From positions 6,278,501-6,342,500 of the forward strand of contig NW_027478159.1 in the NCBI RefSeq assembly GCF_051020975.1: 64,000 nucleotides of DNA, read 5' to 3'. Position numbers and translations under genes: made by a program. The notes beneath the pieces are model-generated. The model made no database searches. It worked only from the letters and a program-made list of their open reading frames with translations, and was not told the origin of the DNA. How positions within the stretch are numbered: the first letter of the stretch is position 1; each line of letters starts with the position of its first letter. Below are positions 48,660 to 62,300 of this stretch, one piece after another. Source of the DNA: Osmia lignaria lignaria. Its lineage: Eukaryota; Arthropoda; Insecta; Hymenoptera; Megachilidae.

Positions 48660-51220
48660 AAGCCCCTTCCCTTGAGATAAATCTGCAAATATCTCGGAAA
48701 CGAAGCGAGCTATGGCAAAATGTTTAGAGACCTCTCTTGTAGAGAATTAAGTTTCCTACCTTTTATGTAGTATGATATTTTTTGATCAGATGCGTAGTTC
48801 TCGAGATATATCAAGATATCTAAAAGTTCCGAAGCCGCACCAACATAATAGAGATACAGAAACACCGTGGCCCCTCTCTTTGAGATAACTCTGCACTATT
48901 GCGAGCTGCAAATGCCACTTCCAGCTTAGCTGTGCAGAAGAAGAACAACAAGAAGAAGAAATATCTCGAAATATGTCCGTCAGGCCCCTTCCCTTGAGAT
49001 AAATCTGCAAATATCTCGGAAACGAAGCGAGCTATGGCAAAATGTTAAGAGACCTTTCTTGTAGAGAATTAAGTTTCCTACTTTTTATGTAGTATGATAT
49101 TTTTTGATCAGATGCGTAGTTCTCGAGATATATCAAGATATTTAAAAGTTCCGAAGCCGCACCAACATAACAGAGATACAGAAACACCGTGGCCCCTTTC
49201 TTTGAGATAACTCTGCACTATTGCGCGCTGCAAATGCCACTTCCAGCTTAGCTGTGCAGAAGAAGAAATATCTCGAAATATGTCCGTCAGGCCCCTTCCC
49301 TTGAGATAAATCTGCAAATATCTCGGAAACGAGGCGAGCTATGGCAAAATGTTAAGAGACCTTTTTTGTAGAGAATAATGTTTCCTACAATCTACGTTCT
49401 ATGATATTTTTTGATCAGAAGCGTAGTTTTCGAGATATATCGAGATATTTAAAAGTTCCGAAGCCGCACCAACATAATAGAGATACAAAAACACCGTGGC
49501 CCCTTTCTTTGAGATAACTCTGCACTATTGCGACCTGCAAATGCCACTTCCAGCTTAGCTGTGCAGAAGAAGAACAACAAGAAGAAGAAATATCTCGAAA
49601 TATGTCCGTCAGGCCCCTTCCCTTGGGATATATCTGCAAATATCTCGGAAACCAAGCGAGCTATGGCAAAATGTTAAGAGACCTTTTTTGTAGAGAATTA
49701 AGTTTCCTACTTTTTATGTTCTATGATATTTTTTGATCAGATGCGTAGTTCTCGAGATATATCAAGATATTTAAAAGTTCCGAAGCCATACCAACATAAT
49801 AGAGATACAGAAACACCGTGGCCCCTTTCTTTGAGATAACTCTGCACTATTGGGAGCTGCAAATGCCACTTCCAGCTTAGCTGTGCAGAAGAAGAACAAC
49901 AAGAAGAAGAAATATCTCGAAATATGTCCGTCAGGCCCCTTCCCTTGAGATAAATCTGCAAATATCTCGGAAACGAAGAAAGCTATGGCAAAATGTTAAG
50001 AGACCTTTTTTGTAGAGAATTAAGTTTCCTACAATTTATGTTCTATGATATTTTTTGATCAGAAGCGTAGTTTTCGAGATATATCGAGATATTTAAAAGT
50101 TCCGAAGCCGCACCAACATAATAGAGATACAGAAACACCGTGGCCCCTTTCTTTGAGATAACTTTGCACTATTGCGAGCTGTAAATGCCACTTTCAGCTT
50201 AGCTGTGCAGAAGAAGAACAACAAGAAGAAGAAATATCTCGAAATATGTCCGTCAGGCCCCTTCCCTTGAGATATATCTGCAAATATCTCGGAAACGAAG
50301 CGAGCTATGGCAAAATGTTAAGAGACCTTTTTTGTAGAGAATTATGTTTCCTATAATTTATGTTCTATGATATTTTTTGATCAGAAGCGTAGTTTTCGAG
50401 ATATATCGAGATATTTAAAAGTTCCGAAGCCGCACCAACATAATAGAGATACAGAAACACCGTGGCCCCTTTCTCTGAGATAACTCTGCACTAGTGCGAG
50501 CCGCAAATGCCACTTCCAGCTTAGCTGTGCAGAAGAAGAACAACAAGAAGAAGAAATATCTCGAAATATGTCCGTCATGCCCCTTCCCTTGAGATAAATC
50601 TGAAAATATCTCGGAAACGAAGCGAGCTATGGCAAAATGTTAAGAGACCTTTTTTGTAGAGAATTAAGTTTCCTACTTTTTATGTTCTATGATATTTTTT
50701 GATCAGATGCGTAGTTCTCGAGATATATCAAGATATTTAAAAGTTCCGAAGCCGCACCAACATAATAGAGATACAGAAACACCGTGGCCCCTTTCTTTGA
50801 GATAACTCTGCACTATTGCGAGCTGCAAATGCCACTTCCAGCTTAGCTGTGCAGAAGAAGAACAACAAGAAGAAGAAATATCTCGAAATATGTCCGTCAG
50901 GCCCCTTCCCTTGAGATACATCTGCAAATATCTCGGAAACGAAGCGAGCTATGGCAAAATGTTAAGAGACCTTTTTTGTAGAGAATTATGTTTCCGACAA
51001 TTTATGTTCTATGATATTTTTTGATCAGAAGCGTAGTTTTCGAGATATATCGAGATATTTAAAAGTTCCGAAGCCGCACCAACATAATAGAGATACAGAA
51101 ACACCGTGGCCCCTTTCTTTGAGATAACTCTGCACTAGTGCGAGCCGCAAATGCCACTTCCAGCTTAGCTGTGCAGAAGAAGAACAACAAGAAGAAGAAA
51201 TATCTCGAAATATGTCCGTC
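48660..51220 (+). repeat. 8-monomer higher-order repeat, copy 1 (2561 bp)
   Basis: Directly followed by copy 2 at an offset of 2561 bp (8 x 322 less the 15 bp deletion). Order: GTCAAGCC tail with TTTAGAGACCTCTC; GATATCTAAAAG; 15 bp deleted unit with CGAGGCGAGC; ATACAAAAAC with CCAAGCGAGC; AGCCATACCAAC with CGAAGAAAGC; AACTTTGCAC; TCTCTGAG/GTCATGCC/TCTGAAAAT; class B; then TTTCCGACAATT. Only a few base differences from copy 2 are visible, for example CAATCTACG and GATACATCTGC here. Confidence 0.92.
49106..49412 (+). repeat. 15 bp deleted monomer, copy 4
   Basis: The same deletion and markers as 23719. The following CGAGGCGAGC change is shared only with copy 5. Confidence 0.95.
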
Positions 51221-53781
51221 AAGCCCCTTCCCTTGAGATAAATCTGCAAATATCTCGGAAACGAAGCGAGCTATGGCAAAATGTTTAGAGACCTCTCTTG
51301 TAGAGAATTAAGTTTCCTACCTTTTATGTAGTATGATATTTTTTGATCAGATGCGTAGTTCTCGAGATATATCAAGATATCTAAAAGTTCCGAAGCCGCA
51401 CCAACATAATAGAGATACAGAAACACCGTGGCCCCTCTCTTTGAGATAACTCTGCACTATTGCGAGCTGCAAATGCCACTTCCAGCTTAGCTGTGCAGAA
51501 GAAGAACAACAAGAAGAAGAAATATCTCGAAATATGTCCGTCAGGCCCCTTCCCTTGAGATAAATCTGCAAATATCTCGGAAACGAAGCGAGCTATGGCA
51601 AAATGTTAAGAGACCTTTCTTGTAGAGAATTAAGTTTCCTACTTTTTATGTAGTATGATATTTTTTGATCAGATGCGTAGTTCTCGAGATATATCAAGAT
51701 ATTTAAAAGTTCCGAAGCCGCACCAACATAACAGAGATACAGAAACACCGTGGCCCCTTTCTTTGAGATAACTCTGCACTATTGCGCGCTGCAAATGCCA
51801 CTTCCAGCTTAGCTGTGCAGAAGAAGAAATATCTCGAAATATGTCCGTCAGGCCCCTTCCCTTGAGATAAATCTGCAAATATCTCGGAAACGAGGCGAGC
51901 TATGGCAAAATGTTAAGAGACCTTTTTTGTAGAGAATAATGTTTCCTACAATTTACGTTCTATGATATTTTTTGATCAGAAGCGTAGTTTTCGAGATATA
52001 TCGAGATATTTAAAAGTTCCGAAGCCGCACCAACATAATAGAGATACAAAAACACCGTGGCCCCTTTCTTTGAGATAACTCTGCACTATTGCGACCTGCA
52101 AATGCCACTTCCAGCTTAGCTGTGCAGAAGAAGAACAACAAGAAGAAGAAATATCTCGAAATATGTCCGTCAGGCCCCTTCCCTTGGGATATATCTGCAA
52201 ATATCTCGGAAACCAAGCGAGCTATGGCAAAATGTTAAGAGACCTTTTTTGTAGAGAATTAAGTTTCCTACTTTTTATGTTCTATGATATTTTTTGATCA
52301 GATGCGTAGTTCTCGAGATATATCAAGATATTTTAAAGTTCCGAAGCCATACCAACATAATAGAGATACAGAAACACCGTGGCCCCTTTCTTTGAGATAA
52401 CTCTGCACTATTGGGAGCTGCAAATGCCACTTCCAGCTTAGCTGTGCAGAAGAAGAACAACAAGAAGAAGAAATATCTCGAAATATGTCCGTCAGGCCCC
52501 TTCCCTTGAGATAAATCTGCAAATATCTCGGAAACGAAGAAAGCTATGGCAAAATGTTAAGAGACCTTTTTTGTAGAGAATTAAGTTTCCTACAATTTAT
52601 GTTCTATGATATTTTTTGATCAGAAGCGTAGTTTTCGAGATATATCGAGATATTTAAAAGTTCCGAAGCCGCACCAACATAATAGAGATACAGAAACACC
52701 GTGGCCCCTTTCTTTGAGATAACTTTGCACTATTGCGAGCTGTAAATGCCACTTTCAGCTTAGCTGTGCAGAAGAAGAACAACAAGAAGAAGAAATATCT
52801 CGAAATATGTCCGTCAGGCCCCTTCCCTTGAGATATATCTGCAAATATCTCGGAAACGAAGCGAGCTATGGCAAAATGTTAAGAGACCTTTTTTGTAGAG
52901 AATTATGTTTCCTATAATTTATGTTCTATGATATTTTTTGATCAGAAGCGTAGTTTTCGAGATATATCGAGATATTTAAAAGTTCCGAAGCCGCACCAAC
53001 ATAATAGAGATACAGAAACACCGTGGCCCCTTTCTCTGAGATAACTCTGCACTAGTGCGAGCCGCAAATGCCACTTCCAGCTTAGCTGTGCAGAAGAAGA
53101 ACAACAAGAAGAAGAAATATCTCGAAATATGTCCGTCATGCCCCTTCCCTTGAGATAAATCTGAAAATATCTCGGAAACGAAGCGAGCTATGGCAAAATG
53201 TTAAGAGACCTTTTTTGTAGAGAATTAAGTTTCCTACTTTTTATGTTCTATGATATTTTTTGATCAGATGCGTAGTTCTCGAGATATATCAAGATATTTA
53301 AAAGTTCCGAAGCCGCACCAACATAATAGAGATACAGAAACACCGTGGCCCCTTTCTTTGAGATAACTCTGCACTATTGCGAGCTGCAAATGCCACTTCC
53401 AGCTTAGCTGTGCAGAAGAAGAACAACAAGAAGAAGAAATATCTCGAAATATGTCCGTCAGGCCCCTTCCCTTGAGATATATCTGCAAATATCTCGGAAA
53501 CGAAGCGAGCTATGGCAAAATGTTAAGAGACCTTTTTTGTAGAGAATTATGTTTCCGACAATTTATGTTCTATGATATTTTTTGATCAGAAGCGTAGTTT
53601 TCGAGATATATCGAGATATTTAAAAGTTCCGAAGCCGCACCAACATAATAGAGATACAGAAACACCGTGGCCCCTTTCTTTGAGATAACTCTGCACTAGT
53701 GCGAGCCGCAAATGCCACTTCCAGCTTAGCTGTGCAGAAGAAGAACAACAAGAAGAAGAAATATCTCGAAATATGTCCGTC
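51221..53781 (+). repeat. 8-monomer higher-order repeat, copy 2 (2561 bp)
   Basis: Matches copy 1 in order and markers. The junction is within the monomer at 51023, where GTCAAGCC replaces the GTCATGCC seen in the counterpart monomer 53584. Private change: GATATTTTAAAG at about 52328. Beyond about 53780 the sequence follows the 28 kb region instead. Confidence 0.92.
51667..51973 (+). repeat. 15 bp deleted monomer, copy 5
   Basis: Twin of 49106-49412 at an offset of 2561. Confidence 0.95.
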
Positions 53782-56700
53782 ATGCCCCTTCCCTTGAGAT
53801 AAATCTGCAAATATCTCGGAAACGAAGCGAGCTATGGCAAAATGTTAAGAGACCTTTTTTGTAGAGAATTAAGTTTCCTACTTTTCATGTTCTATGATAT
53901 TTTTTGATCAGAAGCGTAGTTCTCGAGATATATCAAGATATTTAAAAGTTCCGAAGCCGCACCAACATAATAGAGATACAGAAACACCGTGGCCCATTTC
54001 TTTGAGATAACTGTGTACTAGTGCGAGCCGCAAATGCCACTTCCAGCTTAGCTGTGCAGAAGAAGAACAACAAGAAGAAGAAATATCTCGAAATATGTCC
54101 GTCAGGCCCCTTCCCTTGAGATAAATCTGCAAATATCTCGGAAACGAAGCGAGCTATGGCAAAATGTTAAGAGACCTTTTTTGTAGAGAATTAAGTTTCC
54201 TACTTTTTATGTTCTATGATATTTTTTGATCAGAAGCGTAGTTTTCGAGATATATCGAGATATTTAAAAGTTCCGAAGGCGCACCAACATAATAGAGATA
54301 CAGAAACACCGTGGCCCCTTTCTTTGAGATATCTCTGCACTATTGCGACCTACAAATGCCACTTCCAGCTTAGCTGTGCAGAAGAAGAACAACAAGAAGA
54401 AGAAATATCTCGAAATATGTCCGTCAGGCCCCTTCCCTTGGGATATATCTGCAAATATCTCGGAAACGAAGCGAGCTATGGCAAAATGTTAAGAGACGTT
54501 TTTTGTAGAGAATTATCTTTCCTACAATTTATGTTCTATGATATTTTTTGATCAGAAGGGTAGTTTTCGAGATATATCGAGATATTTAAAAGTTCCGAAG
54601 CCGCACCAACATAATAGAGATACAGAAACACCGTGGCCCCTTTCTTTGAGATAACTGTGTACTAGTGCGAGCCGCAAATGCCACTTCCAGCTTAGCTGTG
54701 CAGAAGAAGAACAACAAGAAGATGAAATATCTCGAAATATGTCCGTCAGGCCCCTTCCCTTGAGATAAATCTGCAAATATCTCGGAAACGAAGCGAGCTA
54801 TGGCAAAATGTTAAGAGACCTTTTTTGTAGAGAATTAAGTTTCCTACTTTTTATGTTCTATGATATTTTTTGATCAGATGCGTAGTTCTGGAGATATATC
54901 AAGATATTTAAAAGTTCCGAAGCCGCACCAACATAATAGAGATACAGAAACACCGTGGCCCCTTTCTTTGAGATAACTCTGCACTAGTGCGAGCCGCAAA
55001 TGCCACTTCCAGCTTAGCTGTGCAGAAGAAGAACAACAAGAGGAAGAAATATCTCGAAATATGTCCGTCATGCCCCTTCCCTTGAGATAAATCTGCAAAT
55101 ATCTCGGAAAGGAAGCGAGCTATGGCAAAATGTTAAGAGACCTTTTTTGTAGAGAATTAGGTTTCCTACTTTTCATGTTCTATGATATTTTTTGATCAGA
55201 AGCGTAGTTCTCGAGATATATCAAGATATTTAAAAGTTCCGAAGCCGCACCAACATAATAGAGATACAGAAACACCGTGGCCCATTTCTTTGAGATAACT
55301 GTGTACTAGTGCGAGCCGCAAATGCCACTTTTAGCTTAGCTGTGCAGAAGAAGAACAACAAGAAGAAGAAATATCTCGAAATATGTCCGTCAGGCCCCTT
55401 CCCTTGAGATATATCTGCAAATATCTCGGAAACGAAGTGAGCTATGGCAAAATGTTAAGAGACCTTTTTTGTAGAGAATTATGTTTCCTACAATTTATGT
55501 TCTATGATATTTTTTGATCAGAAGCGTAGTTTTCGAGATATATCGAGATATTTAAAAGTTCCGAAGCCGCACCAACATAATAGAGATACAGAAACACCGT
55601 GGCCCCTTTCTTTGAGATAACTCTGCACTAGTGCGAGCCGCAAATGCCACTTCCAGCTTAGCTGTGCAGAAGAAGAACAACAAGAAGAAGAAATATCTCG
55701 AAATATGTCCGTCAGGCCCCTTCCCTTGAGATAAATCTGCAAATATCTCGGAAACGAAGCGAGCTATGGCAAAATGTTAAGAGACCTTTTTTGTAGAGAA
55801 TTAAGTTTCCTACTTATTACGTTCTATGATATTTTTTGATCAGATGCGTAGTTCTCGAGATATATCAAGATATTTAAAAGTTCCGAAGCCGCACCAACAG
55901 AATAGAGATACAGAAACACCGTGGCCCCTTTCTTTGAGATAACTCTGCACTAGTGCGAGCCGCAAATGCCACTTCCAGCTTAGCGGTGCAGAAGAAGAAC
56001 AACAAGAAGAAGAAATATCTCGAAATATGTCCGTCATGCCCCTTCCCTTGAGATAAATCTGCAAATATCTCGGAAACGAAGCGAGCTATGGCAAAATGTT
56101 AAGAGACCTTTTTTGTAGAGAATCAAGTTTCCTACTTTTTATGTTCTATGATATTTTTTGATCAGATGCGTAGTTCTCGAGATATATCAAGATATTTAAA
56201 AGTTCCGAAGCCGCACCAACATAATAGAGATACAGAAACACCGTGGCCCCTTTCTTTGAGATAACGCTGCACTAGTGCGAGCCGCAAATGCCACTTCCAG
56301 CTTAGCTGTGCAGAAGAAGAACAACAAGAAGAAGAAATATCTCGAAATATGTCCGTCAGGCCCCTTCCCTTGAGATAAATCTGCAAATATCTCGGAAACG
56401 AAGCGAGCTATGGCAAAATGTTAAGAGACCTTTTTTGTAGAGAATTATGTTTCCTACTTTTTATGTTCTATGATATTTTTTGATCAGACGCGTAGTTCTC
56501 GAGATATATCAAGATATTTAAAAGTTCCGAAGCCGCACCAACATAATAGAGATACAGAAACACCGTGGCCCCTTTCTTTGAGATAACTCTGCACTATTGC
56601 GAGCTGCAAATGCCACTTCCAGCTTAGCTGTGCAGAAGAAGAACAACAAGAAGAAGAAATATCTCGAAATATGTCCGTCAGGCCCCTTCCCTTGAGATAA

Positions 56701-57767
56701 ATCTGGAAATATCTCGGAAACGAAGAGAGCTATGGCAAAATGTTAAGAGACCTTTTTTGTAGAGAATTAAGTTTCCTACAATTTATGTTCTATGATATTT
56801 TTTGATCAGAAGCGTAGTTTTCGAGATATATCGAGATATTTAAAAGTTCCGAAGCCGCACCAACATAATAGAGATACAGAAACACCGTGGCCCCTTTCTT
56901 TGAGATAACTTTGCACTATTGCGAGCTGTAAATGCCACTTTCAGCTTAGCTGTGCAGAAGAAGAACAACAAGAAGAAGAAATATCTCGAAATATGTCCGT
57001 CAGGCCCCTTCCCTTGAGATATATCTGCAAATATCTCGGAAACGAAGCGAGCTATGGCAAAATGTTAAGAGACCTTTTTTGTAGAGAATTATATTTCCTA
57101 CAATTTATGTTCTATGATATTTTTTGATCAGAAGCGTAGTTTTCGAGATATATCGAGATATTTAAAAGTTCCGAAGCCGCACCAACATAATAGAGATACA
57201 GAAACACCGTGGCCCCTTTCTTTGAGATAACTCTGCACTATTGCGAGCTGGAAATGCCACTTCCAGTTTAGCTGTGCAGAAGAAGAACAACAAGAAGAAG
57301 AAATATCTCGAAATATGTCCGTTAGGCCCCTTCCCTTGAGATAAACCTGCAAATATCTCGGAAACGAAGCGAGCTATGGCAAAATGTTGAGAGACCTTTT
57401 TTGTAGAGAATTAAGTTTCCTACTTTTTATGTTCTATGATATTTTTTGATCAGATGCGTAGTTCTCGAGATATATCAAGATATTTAAAAGTTCCGAAGCC
57501 GCACCAACATAATAGAGATACAGAAACACCGTGGCCCCTTTCTTTGAGATAACGCTGCACTAGTGCGAGCCGCAAATGCCACTTCCAGCTTAGCTGTGCA
57601 GAAGAAGAACAACAAGAAGGAGAAATATCTCGAAACATGTCCGTCAGGCCCCTTCCCTTGAGATAAATCTGCAAATATCTCGGAAACGAAGCGAGCTATG
57701 GCAAAATGTTAAGAGACCTTTTTTGTAGAGAATTAAGTTTCCTACTTATTTTGTTCTATGATATTTT
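53782..57767 (+). repeat. Monomers colinear with 28.1-28.9 and 33.7-34.9 kb
   Basis: 53906 matches 28197, and 54550 matches 28841 (AGAAGGGTAG, GTGTACTAG), at an offset of 25709. 55516-55900 matches 33668-34050 (CTACTTATTACG, ACAGAATAGAG), and 56482 matches 34634 (ACGCGT head), at an offset of 21848. The monomer at 54228 has GAAGGCGCACC and a GAGATATCTC palindrome. The monomer at 55194 repeats the 53906 head but has a CTTTTAGC middle. Confidence 0.78.
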
Positions 57768-59348
57768 TTGATCAGATGCGTAGTTCTCGAGATATATCAA
57801 GATATTTAAAAGTTCCGAAGCCGCACCAACAGAATAGAGATACAGAAACACCGTGGCTCCTTTCTTTGAGATAACTCTGCACTATTGCGAGCTGGAAATG
57901 CCACTTCCAGTTTAGCTGTGCAGAAGAAGAACAACAAGAAGAAGAAATATCTCGAAATATGTCCGTTAGGCCCCTTCCCTTGAGATAAACCTGCAAATAT
58001 CTCGGAAACGAAGCGAGCTATGGCAAAATGTTAAGAGACCTTTTTTGTAGAGAATTAAGTTTCCTACTTTTTATGTTCTATGATATTTTTTGATCAGATG
58101 CGTAGTTCTCGAGATATATCAAGATATTTAAAAGTTCCGAAGCCGCACCAACATAATAGAGATACAGAAACACCGCGGCCCCTTTCTTTGAGATAACTCT
58201 GCACTAGTGCGAGCCGCAAATGCCACATCCAGCTTAGCGGTGCAGAAGAAGAACAACAAGAAGAAGAAATATCTCGAAATATGTCCGTCAGGCCCCTTGC
58301 CTTGAGATAAATCTGCAAATATCTCGGAAACGAAGCGAGCTATGGCAAAATGTTAAGAGACCTTTTTTGTAGAGAATTATGTTTCCTACTTTTTATGTTC
58401 TATGATATTTTTTGATCAGACGCGTAGTTCTCGAGATATATCAAGATATTTAAAAGTTCCGAAGCCGCACCAACATAATAGAGATACAGAAACACCGTGG
58501 CCCCTTTCTTTGAGATAACTCTGCACTATTGCGAGCTGCAAATGCCACTTCCAGCTTAGCTGTGCAGAAGAAGAACAACAAGAAGAAGAAATATCTCGAA
58601 ATATGTCCGTCAGGCCCCTTCCCTTGAGATAAATCTGCAAATATCTCGGAAACGAAGAGAGCTATGGCAAAATGTTAAGAGACCTTTTTTGTAGAGAATT
58701 AAGTTTCCTACAATTTATGTTCTATGATATTTTTTGATCAGAAGCGTAGTTTTCGAGATATATCGAGATATTTAAAAGTTCCGAAGCCGCACCAACATAA
58801 TAGAGATACAGAAACACCGTGGCCCCTTTCTTTGAGATAACTTTGCACTATTGCGAGCTGTAAATGCCACTTTTAGCTTAGCTGTGCAGAAGAAGAACAA
58901 CAAGAAGAAGAAATATCTCGAAATATGTCCGTCAGGCCCCTTCCCTTGAGATATATCTGCAAATATCTCGGAAACGAAGTGAGCTATGGCAAAATGTTAA
59001 GAGACCTTTTTTGTAGAGAATTATGTTTCCTACAATTTATGTTCTATGATATTTTTTGATCAGAAGCGTAGTTTTCGAGATATATCGAGATATTTAAAAG
59101 TTCCGAAGCCGCACCAACATAATAGAGATACAGAAACACCGTGGCCCTTTTCTTTGAGATAACTCTGCACTAGTCCGAGCCGCAAATGCCACTTCCAGCT
59201 TAGCTGTGCAGAAGAAGAACAACAAGAAGTAGAAATATCTCGAAATATGTCCGTCATGCCCCTTCCCTTGAGATAAATCTGCAAATATCTCGGAAACGAA
59301 GCGAGCTATGGCAAAATGTTAAGAGACCTTTTTTGTAGAGAATTAAGT
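57768..59348 (+). repeat. Second copy of the 35.9-37.5 kb segment
   Basis: See the partner at 35920-37500. The five-monomer order is preserved at a constant offset of 21848 bp. Confidence 0.88.
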
Positions 59349-59379
59349 TTCCTTCTTTTTATGTTCTATGATATTTTTT

Positions 59380-62300
59380 GATCAGATGCGTAGTTCTCGA
59401 GATATATCAAGATATTTAAAAGTTCCGAAGCCGCACCAACATAATAGAGATACAGAAACACCGTGGCCCCTTTCTTTGAGATATCTCTGCACTATTGCGA
59501 GCTGCACATGCCACTTCCAGATTAGCTGTGCAGAAGAAGAACAACAAGAAGAAGAAATATCTCGAAATATGTCCGTCAGGCCCCTTCCCTTGAGATAAAT
59601 CTGCAAATATCTCGGAAACGACGCGAGCTATGGCAAAATGTTAAGAGACCTTATTTGTAGAGAATTATGTTTCCTACAATTTATGTTCTATGATATTTTT
59701 TGATCAGAAGCGTAGTTTTCGAGATATATCGAGATATTTAAAAGTTCCGAAGCCGCACCAACATAATAGAGATACAGAAACACCGTGGCCCCTTTCTTTG
59801 AGATAACTGTGCACTAGTGCGAGCTGCAAATGCCACTTCCAGCTTAGCTGTGCAGAAGAAGAACAACAAGAAGAAGAAATATCTCGAAATATGTCCGTTA
59901 GGCCCCTTCCCTTGAGATAAACCTGCAAATATCTCGGAAACGAAGCGAGCTATGGCAAAATGTTAAGAGACCTTTTTTGTAGAGAATTAAGTTTCCTACT
60001 TTTTATGTTCTATGATATTTTTTGATCAGATGCGTAGTTCTCGAGATATATCAAGATATTTAAAAGTTCCGAAGCCGCACCAACATAATAGAGATACAGA
60101 AACACCGTGGCCCCTTTCTTTGAGATATCTCTGCACTATTGCGAGCTGCACATGCCACTTCCAGCTTAGCTGTGCAGAAGAAGAACAACAAGAAGAAGAA
60201 ATATCTCGAAATATGTCCGTCAGGCCCCTTCCCTTGAGATAAATCTGCAAATATCTCGGAAACGAAGAGAGCTATGGCAAAATGTTAAGAGACCTTTTTT
60301 GTAGAGAATTAAGTTTCCTACTTTTTATGTTCTATGATCTTTTTTGATCAGACGCGTAGTTCTCGAGATATATCAAGATATTTAAAAGTTCCGAAGCCGC
60401 ACCAACATAATAGAGATACAGAAACACCGTGGCCCCTTTCTTTGAGATAACTCTGCACTATTGCGAGCTGGAAATGCCACTTCCAGTTTAGCTGTGCAGA
60501 AGAAGAACAACAAGAAGAAGAAATATCTCGAAATATGTCCGTCAGGCCCCTTCCCTTGAGATAAATCTGCAAATATCTCGGAAACGAAGAGAGCTATGGC
60601 AAAATGTTAAGAGACCTTTTTTGTAGAGAATTAAGTTTCCTACTTTTTATGTTCTATGATATTTTTTGATCAGATGCGTAGTTCTCGAGATATATCAAGA
60701 TATTTAAAAGTTCCGAAGCCGCACCAACATAATAGAGATACAGAAACACCGTGGCCCCTTTCTTTGAGATATCTCTGCACTATTGCGAGCTGCACATGCC
60801 ACTTCCAGCTTAGCTGTGCAGAAGAAGAACAACAAGAAGAAGAAATATCTCGAAATATGTCCGTCAGGCCCCTTCCCTTGAGATAAATCTGCAAATATCT
60901 CGGAAACGAAGCGAGCTATGGCAAAATGTTAAGAGACCTTTTTTGTAGAGAATTAAGTTTCCTACTTTTTATGTTCTATAATATTTTTGGATCAGATGCG
61001 TAGTTCTCGAGATATATCAAGATATTTAAAAGTTCCGAAGCCGCACCAACATAATAGAGATACAGAAACACCGTGGCCCCTTTCTTTGAGATAACTCTGC
61101 ACTATTGTGAGCTGTAAATGCCACTTCCAGCTTAGCTGTGCAGAAGAAGAACAACAAGAAGAAGAAATATCTCGAAATATGTCCGTCAGGCCCCTTCCCT
61201 TGAGATATATCTGCAAATATCTCGGAAACGAAGCTAGCTATGGCAAAATGTTAAGATACCTTTTTTGTAGAGAATTATGTTTCCTACAATTTATGTTCTA
61301 TGATATTTTTTGATCAGAAGCGTAGTTTTCGAGATATATCGAGATATTTAAAAGTTCCGAAGCCGCACCAACATAATAGAGATACAGAAACACCGTGGCC
61401 CCTTTCTTTGAGATAACTCTGCGTTTAGTGCGAGCCGCAAATGCCACTTCCAGCTTAGCTGTGCAGAAGAAGAACAACAAGAAGAAGAAATATCTCGAAA
61501 TATGTCCGTCAGGCCCCTTCCCTTGAGATAAATCTGCAAATATCTTGGAAACGAAGCGAGCTATGGCAAAATGTTAAGACACCTTTTTTGTAGAGAATTA
61601 AGTTTCCTACTTTTTATGTTGTATAATATTTTTGGATCAGATGCGTAGTTCTCGAGATATATCAAGATATTTAAAAGTTCCGAAGCCGCACCAACATAAT
61701 AGAGATACAGAAACACCGTGGCCCCTTTCTTTGAGATATCTCTGCACTATTGCGAGCTGCACATGCCACTTCCAGATTAGCTGTGCAGAAGAAGAACAAC
61801 AAGAAGAAGAAATATCTCGAAATATGTCCGTCAGGCCCCTTCCCTTGAGATAAATCTGCAAATATCTCGGAAACGACGCGAGCTATGGCAAAATGTTAAG
61901 AGACCTTATTTGTAGAGAATTATGTTTCCTACAATTTATGTTCTATGATATTTTTTGATCAGAAGCGTAGTTTTCGAGATATATCGAGATATTTAAAAGT
62001 TCCGAAGCCGCACCAACATAATAGAGATACAGAAACACCGTGGCCCCTTTCTTTGAGATAACTGTGCACTAGTGCGAGCTGCAAATGCCACTTCCAGCTT
62101 AGCTGTGCAGAAGAAGAACAACAAGAAGAAGAAATATCTCGAAATATGTCCGTTAGGCCCCTTCCCTTGAGATAAACCTGCAAATATCTCGGAAACGAAG
62201 CGAGCTATGGCAAAATGTTAAGAGACCTTTTTTGTAGAGAATTAAGTTTCCTACTTTTTATGTTCTATGATATTTTTTGATCAGATGCGTAGTTCTCGAG

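Noticed and set aside
54216..54551. A 111-codon plus-strand frame crossing a monomer boundary
   Set aside because: It results from two stop-removing substitutions in one variant monomer, is present once, and has no sign of coding selection.
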